A DNA stretch of 64,000 nt from Chamaelirium japonicum (Eukaryota > Streptophyta > Magnoliopsida > Liliales > Melanthiaceae): the NCBI GenBank assembly GCA_947650365.1, contig OX393555.1, positions 17,368,512 to 17,432,511 of the forward strand, written 5' to 3'. The translations under genes were made by a program, and so were the position numbers. Shown one piece after another: positions 55,445-64,000 of this stretch; position 1 is the stretch's first letter; each line of letters starts with the position of its first letter. The notes beneath the pieces are model-generated. The model was not told the DNA's origin. It made no database searches and was given only the letters and a program-made list of their open reading frames with translations.

Positions 55445-55895
55445 CCCCCCTTTGCAAAAGTGCATCGCACGTGCGTATTTCTAGTTTGATGTAAAGACAG
55501 TTGTTTCGGTCTGATCAGAAAGTTATGTACAGAATGGGGCTTTTAAATGCTTTGGGCTTTACATGCCTTTTATCTAATGTCCTTTTTGCCTCATTTGTCA
55601 CAGTTCTGAAGTTGTTCTGACTCTGGACAAGGAGAAGCACAAGTTTGAAGGACCCATTTACTATTATGTATTCAATACCCTTCTATTCTCATTGCTTGTC
55701 CTTCACATCTATTGGTGGGTATTAATTTATCGGATGCTTGTGAAACAAATCCAATCAAGCGGTCTTGTTGGGGATGACGTTCGATCTGGTAGGATCTCTT
55801 TCCTTTTATTGTAGCAATTTTTGTCAGGATCCCTTTAATTATTCTTTTTGTTTTTCTTTCTAGATTCTGAAGATGAAGATGAACACAAGGATTGA
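45476..55895 (+). CDS. LOH: Ceramide synthase, LAG1 homolog (LOH1/LOH3 class)
   Basis: Coding exons: 45476-45613, 48951-49180, 49281-49436, 52499-52684, 55604-55788, 55864-55895. All borders are GT-AG and frames join exactly to give 308 aa, the family's normal length. Exon 1 gives [15 protein letters not shown] and the first membrane segment. Exon 2 has [16 protein letters not shown] and YDEPWFTNT. Exon 3 ends with [12 protein letters not shown], holding the conserved His pair. Exon 4 carries the Lag1 motif [17 protein letters not shown]. Exon 5 covers the last membrane segment, and exon 6 the acidic tail [10 protein letters not shown] typical of this class. The enzyme acylates sphingoid bases to ceramide in the ER; SIDWE-type proteins prefer very-long-chain acyl-CoA and trihydroxy bases. 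Introns 1, 3 and 4 are about 3 kb and full of repeats. No lesions seen; an upstream in-frame TTG is not the start. Confidence 0.95.
45905..46142 (-). mobile_element. Non-autonomous Helitron family A, copy in LOH intron 1
   Basis: The - strand starts TCTAATAGTATAATACTAAA and ends TTTCTTACTAG, between A and T. Shorter than other copies because the middle is deleted. Confidence 0.82.
46143..47110 (+). mobile_element. LTR end and leader of a retrotransposon (partial)
   Basis: TTATTGATGACA|TGGTATTAG near 46302-46320 looks like an LTR end followed by a primer-binding site like the initiator-tRNA-Met TGGTATCAGAGC. A GC-rich stretch follows with no recognisable gag or pol. It abuts the Helitron start. 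In LOH intron 1. Confidence 0.4.
47170..47640 (+). mobile_element. RTE-type LINE 3' end in LOH intron 1
   Basis: [16 protein letters not shown]...[16 protein letters not shown], then after a frameshift [19 protein letters not shown] and [16 protein letters not shown]. This is the well-known C-terminal tail of plant RTE-clade reverse transcriptases (RMLRWMCG..., LRWFGHV, GRGRPKKTW, ADPT.WD). The sequence ends GATGGTTATAGTTATGG, the usual TTG/TTA-rich 3' end. Confidence 0.85.
47641..48950. other. Rest of LOH intron 1
   Basis: Includes an 88-bp CT microsatellite at 47971-48058 and AT-rich sequence to the acceptor TTTACTGTAG at 48950. No other feature recognised. Confidence 0.6.
47971..48058. 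repeat. (CT)n microsatellite, 88 bp
   Basis: Pure CT in LOH intron 1, on the sense strand. The poly-Ser-Leu frame is an artefact. Confidence 0.98.
49437..52498. other. LOH intron 3
   Basis: 3.06 kb intron. Apart from the hAT element at 50498-50670 I recognise no gene or mobile element; short frames have no domain. Confidence 0.6.
50498..50670 (+). mobile_element. Short hAT-type MITE, CAGTGTT termini
   Basis: Starts CAGTGTTCAGAAACTCGG and ends AGTTTTAAAACACTG. Flanks TGCAAAAC / GACAAAAC match at 6 of 8 positions. The body has CGACTC/GAGTCG words. In LOH intron 3. Confidence 0.65.
54784..54809. repeat. Poly-G homopolymer, 26 bp
   Basis: Single uninterrupted G tract; length may be imprecise in assembly. 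A second, shorter G run is at 54953-54966. Confidence 0.9.
55352..55441. repeat. (CT)n microsatellite, 90 bp
   Basis: Pure CT followed by a C run in LOH intron 4, 160 bp before exon 5. Confidence 0.98.
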
Positions 55896-57118
55896 TGTGC
55901 ATGAACACAGTTGCCCCTCAATGACGAGATCCTTGAAAGACCATGACCGCCGCTGTTGCATTCTGATTTATTTATATTGCGCCGGCCACTGGAACTCAAA
56001 ACAGATGCAGATAGTGGGAAAAAGGACCACCATGCTCTGTTTTTGTAGATTAACCTCAACCAAGCTTTTCAGTTATTGGGGGTCCCATGCTCTCTTATTG
56101 GATGTATTCTTTGAATCTGTGATTGATTGTCATTGGAGGGCTTTTGTACATTAATTCGAGAAACAAACAAATGCTAACTGGACAGGAGATTTGATTCATG
56201 TCGTCTGATCATTAGGCTTCGAAGTTGCGTCATGTATGATTTGATTGAATTGCATTCTTCATTTCCTGATTATAAATCAATGAATGAGTAGTAAGGGTGG
56301 TAAATTCCCCTTACTAAGTTGTGGTGTTCGTATGGGTTAGAGCATCTCCAACGGGCTCCTATGATTCTTCTCTATTCTTCAAAACTCATAACTGCCACGC
56401 AGGTTGGGAATGGAAGAGCACTTCAATGGATTCCTCAATCTCTCTCTATTTTTATGTTAAATGACCGAATCAGGACCCATGAAATCAATCTTAGAGATTT
56501 CGGGCTTCCAGAATCCTGTAATCGAAGCGTATCCAACCAGGACCTAAGAATCCCAGAATCAAAATCCTATCCAAACTAGGGCCTCACTTTCCCTTTCATG
56601 TGGGCAAGCTCCTACCAAATTTGAAATTTTAGAAATTTTGAAATATAAGCTCTCGATTGCTTAGCATGAAAAAAGCTCTAATATATGTGGAAAATCTCTC
56701 AAGTAAAGAGGGCCTCCTTCACAGCACTGGAATGAAGCAACAAAGCCATAGCTCCCTTCAGATATCGAAGATGTAGAGAACATCTGATCCACTTTGATCT
56801 CTACAGCCGTTCTCTTAATGAACTAACCCTTGATTCATGATAGGAAGTGCGAGTTTGAGATGTCAGTCACGGTGGTGGTGTCTGGAGATACCGCCGCCTC
56901 CATGGATGACCGAGAAACCAAAGAATTCATGGCGATTGGTTGCACAGGATCGGCGGCGACGGAGGCAATGGTGAGGTGTATGGGATCGGTGGTGGAGACG
57001 ATGGTGTCGTATCAAATTTTTCTTTGAGATTGGCGGCGACGGAGGTAATCCATCAGGCATTTCTCTTTTGTTGGGGTGCAAAAAACACCACCTATTGGTA
57101 TATGAGTGAAACAAAAAA
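55896..57118. other. LOH 3' UTR and downstream DNA
   Basis: The 3' UTR probably runs to about 56290 (TATAAATCAATGAATGAG near the end may serve in polyadenylation). Near 56340 AGAGCATCTCCAACGGGCTC is a phrase common at plant MITE ends. A GGCGGCGACGG-rich stretch at 56950-57050 has no recognised protein. Confidence 0.5.
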
Positions 57119-57308
57119 AATTTGGAGTTCAGATCTCCTCCGGTCGGTCGGCACCCGGTTGGTGGCCCGGTGGGCCAGGCGCACATCACAGCCACACAAC
57201 GGCAGACGGTCAGAAAATGAATCATACTCCAGCTAACTGCATGCGGCTGTGATATGCATCGGGCCCACCAACCGGGCCGACTGACTAGAGGAGGTCCGAA
57301 CTCATAAA
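57119..57308. mobile_element. MITE with about 65-bp inverted repeats
   Basis: TTGGAGTTCAGATCTCCTCC...CACCCGGTTGGTGG is matched by inverted CCACCAACCGGGCC...GAGGAGGTCCGAACTC. TCACAGCC / GGCTGTGA close the loop side. Non-coding. Confidence 0.75.
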
Positions 57309-57476
57309 TTTGAATTTCCAATCAAATCCGAGTTAGGGCATCCTAAAGAACTATCCTACAGATCTGGGCCCCATTTTTAGATCGTGGGTCCCAATTTTAG
57401 ATCGTGGGCCCCATTTTTGTAGCCATCTCATCAAACTTTCTAGATGGGATGAGTTCCACTCCAACCAAGTCCCAAC

Positions 57477-57730
57477 CAGTGTTTTCAAAACCGGACCGGA
57501 AGGCGAACCGAAAAGACATCTGGTTCGGTCCAAATCGGTTCAAACCGATGGTTCAACCATTTGAACCGTATGAAAATATGTTTTTTTATATAGATATCTA
57601 CTAAATTCGGGAAGGTTTGATTCCTAGGTTAACATACAAACCGGTTTATTCAAAGACCAAACCAAAACATGTTCCGGTTCCGGTCCAAACCGGTTGAACC
57701 GCCCGGTCCGTTCCGGATTTCAAAACACTG
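57477..57730 (+). mobile_element. hAT-type MITE, 8-bp TSD GTCCCAAC
   Basis: 254 bp, CAGTGTTTTCAAAACCGGAC to CCGGATTTCAAAACACTG, with perfect GTCCCAAC at 57469-57476 and 57731-57738. The body has GGTTC/GAACC words. Confidence 0.9.
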
Positions 57731-58027
57731 GTCCCAACGACGATATCCTAGCTACTTTGCACAAAACCCCCTACTATCCAACCCTTCTAAATTTGCAAAC
57801 CTCCTCCCAATGGGTCAAAAAAATCCAACGGCTCAAACCTTTAAAAAATCCAACGGGTCAAAAAATGATCTTTGGGATCAAAAGAGTCAAAAAAAAAAAA
57901 AAATGTAATGATTTGATATTGGGTCTGCAATATAGAGGAATAAATTTTTAAATGAGAATAAAAGGGGGGTTTGTGCGAAAGTTTTGGTGGATCCAGACCT
58001 TTCGTCTTGGGATAACTCCCTCATACG

Positions 58028-58501
58028 TAGGGGTGGCAATGGGTCGGGTCGTGTCGGGTTCGTGCCGTGTCTAGTTTTGGGTCGTGTCCAAAACCCCTAG
58101 ACTCGGACCCGACCCGTTTAACTAATCGTGTCTAGATCCTAAACTCGTACCCGACCCGTTTATAAATGGGTAGATCCGATAAAACCCGTTAGACCCGTTT
58201 ACCACACGGTCTATTTAGTTGACCCGATATGACCCAGTCCGACTCGACCCGACCTGACCCGATAGACCCGCTGGTACATCATATTACAGTATCGGATTAC
58301 GGGTAGACCCGACCCTACCTGAAACTATCAATTGAATTTTAAACGGGTCTACCGTGTCCAGACCCTAAACATGGACCCCACCCGTTTATTAAACGGGTCT
58401 ATCGTGTCGACCCATTTATGACCCGAACCTGTTTATCCCTGATCCAGACCCGCTAACTTCGTGTCGGATCTGTTGTGTCGGGTCCCAAATTGCTAGCCCT
58501 A
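58028..58501 (+). mobile_element. hAT-type MITE family H, 8-bp TSD CTCATACG
   Basis: 474 bp, TAGGGGTGGCAATGGGTC to AAATTGCTAGCCCTA. CTCATACG at 58020-58027 and 58502-58509. Confidence 0.93.
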
Positions 58502-58725
58502 CTCATACGTCAGCATCATCCGAAGGGGAAAGAAACAACATAGGTCTTAGAGCAATCCTTCGGATATACAAAAAAAGTGAATGCAAACATATATATAAGA
58601 AGTGAAAACCATTTATACCAAAAAATTTTAATTAGTCGTCATATAGTTTTTTCAAAACTTTTTGACCACAGATTTCTCTCAGGCTCGCGCTCTAGCCGCA
58701 TTTGAAAGAGGAGTATGTTTTTTCT

Positions 58726-59450
58726 GTTGATTATTATTGCTCCCACCCCCCACCCCCCCCCCCCCTCTTGGCCTCCTTGGATGCCGACGAAGGTTCCGGG
58801 GAGGCTACGCTTTTCAGGACGGGATCTGGCCCCTTTCAACCCCCCTGTATATAGAGGGGGAGAGGCTCCCCCGGTGGCTAGTTTTTTGTGATCGTTATGC
58901 CGGAGATGCGCAGCGACCCTCAGCCTAGTTTGTTGGCCTCCGCTAGCATTGGGGGCGCGGTGCCTCGCCGGTTGTAGCCAGAGGAGCAGATCTGGCCCGG
59001 TCCCCCTGTTGGCTGCGGTGGTTTTCCAGATTGATCTCCACTGCCCGGTGATGCGGGTCCCGAGAGCTGCGGTGGCGGTGGTGTTTGACATCGGCGGGTG
59101 GTGCTGCTGCGTACTATTCTCATTTTGTCTGGTTGCTGGAGACGATGGCGGTGGATCGCCTTTTTTTTGTGGGGGTTTTTATGGTTGTGGTTCGCTGGTG
59201 TGGCTTCATGTTGTACGTCGGAGCGCTGTGTTTTATTTCCTTTTTTCCTAGGGTTTTTAGGATGCGTTCTGGCATTATGTTGTTTGTCTGTGTGGCGATT
59301 TGTTGTGCACCGGTATGATGATTTCCCTGGCTGATCAGCCTTGTTCCCGCCGGAGGTGGTGGTCTTCCCCTCTATTGCACCAACATGTGGCGCCTCCTGG
59401 GGGTCCGATTGTGACTCCCACCTAGATGACAAACCCAAAAATAAAAAAAA
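58726..59450 (+). mobile_element. R-family retroposon, copy 5, with 16-bp TSD
   Basis: Reference copy of the family: 725 bp between GGAGTATGTTTTTTCT (58710-58725) and GGAGTATGTTTCTTCT (59451-59466), 15 of 16 identical. It ends with an A-rich tail (59435-59450). The 5' part is C-rich and the interior GGCGG/TTTTTGTGG-rich, without RT, zinc knuckle or a tRNA-like A/B box I could identify. The long TSD and A-tail show target-primed reverse transcription using another element's enzyme, most simply an L1-type LINE. It may equally be a 3' UTR fragment of such a LINE. Confidence 0.85.
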
Positions 59451-59593
59451 GGAGTATGTTTCTTCTCTTCTCATCAGTTGTAGAGAGGGATCTCTCGCTA
59501 GATGCAAAGGGATTTGAATCATTTTATAGAAATTTTGTCCAGTGATTACAAGTCCATAATCTATCTCGACTGTATAGAAAGAAAATCCCAAGC

Positions 59594-60123
59594 CAGGGGT
59601 GTGCAGGATCCAAACCAAGCCGATCAAATCGACCAAACCAAACCAACCCGACCGGTTTTGATCTGTTTCGACACACTCAATGGATCGGATTTGATTGAGT
59701 CTTTTAAAAAACAAACATGATCCGATCGGTTGACGGATTTATAAATGTAAAACCGACCTAAACCGAATATATACATATAATATTTTATTAAATGTATCAT
59801 ATGTCCTTATATATCTTTGCCACTAACAACCTTTGCAGTACTTAGGATGACTCAAAATAACTTAAAAGTATTATTTAGGCCTAATTATTTTGACAACAAC
59901 TATTTTTTATAAAGTTAAAACTAGTTCCTAATAGAAGGAAAATATAGCCCAATTAATATATGGGCCAAAGTCCAAACCGACCATCCAATCTAAACCGACT
60001 TTAATTGGATTGTATTCCAGTCTTAGTTTGGTTTGGATCGGATTGAAAATCCTCAAAACCGACCAAGGTTGGATCAGTTTAGGTTTTGCCTAAATAGCTT
60101 GGTTTCGAACCGATGCACCCCTA
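59594..60123. mobile_element. Probable hAT-type element, CAGGGGTGTGCA termini
   Basis: Left CAGGGGTGTGCAGGATCC and right, inverted, TAGGGGTGCATCGGTTC. The body has CCGACC/GGTTTGG words around an AT-rich centre. No clean TSD seen. Confidence 0.55.
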
Positions 60124-60965
60124 CAAAGCAATACCCACTACTACCCTTACCTCAAGTGAAACTAGGGCTGGCAATTTCGGACCCGATACGGCAAACCCGA
60201 CACGAAGTTAGCGGGTCTGGGTCAAGGCTAAACGGGTTCATGTCGTAAACGGGTCAACACGATAGAACCGTTTAATAAACGGATCGGGTCCGGGTTTATG
60301 GTTTGGACACGGTAGACCTAGGAAGACCCGTTTAAAATTCAACAATTATTTCGGGTCATTCCGCAATCCGATACTGTAATATATAGTATCAGCGGGTTGA
60401 GTCAGATTGGGTCGGATCGGGTCAACTGAATAAACCCGTGTAGTAAAAGGGTCTTATCGGGTCTACCCGTTTATAAATGGGTCGGGTACCGGTTTAGGAT
60501 CTAGACACAATTAGTTAAACGGATCGGGTCCGGGTCTAGGGGTTTTGGACACGACACGAACCCGACCCATTGCCACCCCTAAGTGAAACACAGCATTATA
60601 AGAACAATATTGTAGATTTTTTGCCTTTTTCAGATATTAATTTTGAGCTGTAAAGAAGAAGAAAAAAAAGGGTAAATTAATTCAGGGTCCAAAGTCTGGT
60701 CACAATATAATAAAAAATCATCTGTTAAGAGATCTTTAAAGCTTGCCCCAATTTCACAAAAAATTTAAAACTAGATCCATAGCCATTGTCCTCGTGAACG
60801 ATGAAAAAAATAAATGACATAAATAGCCACAAGAAAAGTGTCTTATTATACAAGCCAAAGCAATACCCACTGCTACCCTTACCTCAAGTGAAACACAGCA
60901 TTAGAAGAATAATATTGTAGATTTTTTGTCTTTTCAGATATTAATTTTGAGCTCCAAGCAAGAAA
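60121..60965 (+). repeat. Local duplication with filled and empty hAT sites
   Basis: AAGCAATACCCACTACTACC...CTCAAGTGAAAC (60127-60162) continues after the hAT as ACAGCATTATAAGAAC...TTAATTTTGAGCT. The second copy (60858-60955) has the same text uninterrupted: CTCAAGTGAAACACAGCATT. Confidence 0.9.
60163..60581 (-). mobile_element. hAT-type MITE family H, 8-bp TSD AGTGAAAC
   Basis: 419 bp, TAGGGCTGGCAATTTCGG to CATTGCCACCCCTA, with AGTGAAAC at 60155-60162 and 60582-60589. A paralogous empty site with a single AGTGAAAC exists at about 60890. Confidence 0.95.
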
Positions 60966-61783
60966 AATTAAAAAAAAAAGACATTAACCCCACATTGGGA
61001 GGAAACAACAAGAAGTTTACCTATAAGATGAATTTCCTCGACAAATAGGAGATTAGCATGATTGCTTTACAGAGATCATCAATAAGAAGCAATGTTTTAC
61101 AAAAATGCTCGTCAGACCTAAGGCGGTGGGTGAGCTCCAAGGAAGCAAGGCGGATACAGGGGGGGCCTAAGCGAGCGCCTAGAGATTAGAAAATTTTATA
61201 AAATTATTTTTTAAATTTTTAGTTAACTACTATGTTATCATTGTCATTCTTCTTTCAGGCATTCACAATGAACCATAGGAGGCAGTGTCATATTTCATTC
61301 GAGTGGTAATAGTTGGCCAAGGGAGCAAATTACAATAGCTACACAGCAGTGTACTAGCTGAAGAAGAAAAAAACAAGAATATAGAAAGGACACGAAGAGA
61401 GAAAGGAAACTTAAAGCGGGTAGTTTCGACGGTCACACTAACAATCTCTCCTCTGAACGAAAAGAAAAGCGGTCATAACTCATACGATGTGGGGGGCAAG
61501 ACTCAAAACACCTAGGCGGCTGCCCGAACCGCTTTTTAGAACAGTAAGAATTTATTACACACCAAAGGTAATAAACCAGTATCAATAGATGCACACTCGG
61601 GTGTTCCTTGCAAACTGCTCCAAATCATTCGATTTTCGGTGATTGAATTGTTTGTGTAAAATGATACAAGCAACACAACAATTTCATTTTATTTGATACA
61701 TACTCTGCAAAATGATCTCTTGCTTTGCCCATTTCAGTTTATATAGCAACAGATATTGTCAGGAGTAATTAAACAGAATCACC
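60966..61783. other. Intergenic DNA and AIH 3' UTR
   Basis: Nothing recognised except that the last 150 bp or so should be the 3' UTR of the - strand AIH gene. Confidence 0.5.

Positions 61784-64000
<2,217 letters not shown>

Larger units (their letters stand above)
52685..55603. other. LOH intron 4
   Basis: 2.9 kb intron. It holds a G26 homopolymer (54784-54809), a GC-richer section 54420-55020 of unknown origin, and a 90-bp CT tract (55352-55441). No convincing gene inside. Confidence 0.6.

Noticed and set aside
58920-59714. 264-codon - strand frame, the longest besides the LINE
   Set aside because: Antisense to R copy 5, crosses its TSD into host DNA, no recognisable domain.

Overview
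The window is nuclear DNA of a flowering plant. Three host genes show this, each with plant-type proteins and GT-AG introns: SAP18, a LAG1-type ceramide synthase (LOH1/LOH3 class) and agmatine deiminase (AIH). They are widely spaced and surrounded by Helitrons, hAT and Mutator MITEs, LINEs, decayed Ty1/copia pieces and long CT/AT/GT microsatellites. I cannot name the species from sequence alone. No CRISPR, operon or prokaryotic gene organisation is present, and I recognised no tRNA or rRNA gene.

Layout. 0-25 kb is transposon-dominated. It holds five-prime-truncated LINE ORF2 remnants, four of the five copies of a roughly 0.7 kb retroposon family without RT (called R here), a 1.5 kb palindrome with internal tandem repeats, several MITEs, an F-box pseudogene (14.7-15.2 kb), and a 2.1 kb inverted duplication of an exonuclease-like pseudogene (19.8-21.9 kb). 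A third copy of that pseudogene at 23.4-24.1 kb is split by two hAT elements. 25.1-32.7 kb is SAP18 on the + strand: a non-coding first exon plus six coding exons, 152 aa. Its introns carry a 525-bp near-perfect hairpin, a 9-bp-TSD element, foldbacks and AT/GA microsatellites. 33-45 kb is again repeats: a hAT MITE, foldbacks, a decayed copia RT/RNase H region, a Helitron interrupted by a LINE, and four head-to-tail copies of another repeat that are themselves interrupted by younger insertions. 45.4-56.3 kb is the ceramide synthase gene on the + strand: six coding exons, 308 aa, with introns of about 3 kb holding a Helitron, an LTR leader, an RTE-type LINE tail and microsatellites. 56.3-61.6 kb is MITEs, hAT elements, one complete R retroposon with target-site duplication, and a local tandem duplication that preserves an empty hAT site. 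61.6 kb to the right edge is the 3' end of AIH on the - strand, its upstream exons lying beyond the window.

The three host genes are not functionally linked in any way the sequence shows: SAP18 is a chromatin/RNA-processing adaptor, LOH makes ceramide in the ER, and AIH is a step of putrescine synthesis. The most informative biology here is mobile-element biology. Many insertions can be read directly because their target-site duplications are intact: 8 bp for hAT, 9 bp for Mutator-type, about 16 bp for R, and A/T for Helitron. Two candidate dsRNA-forming loci stand out, at 19.8-21.9 kb and 26.6-27.1 kb.
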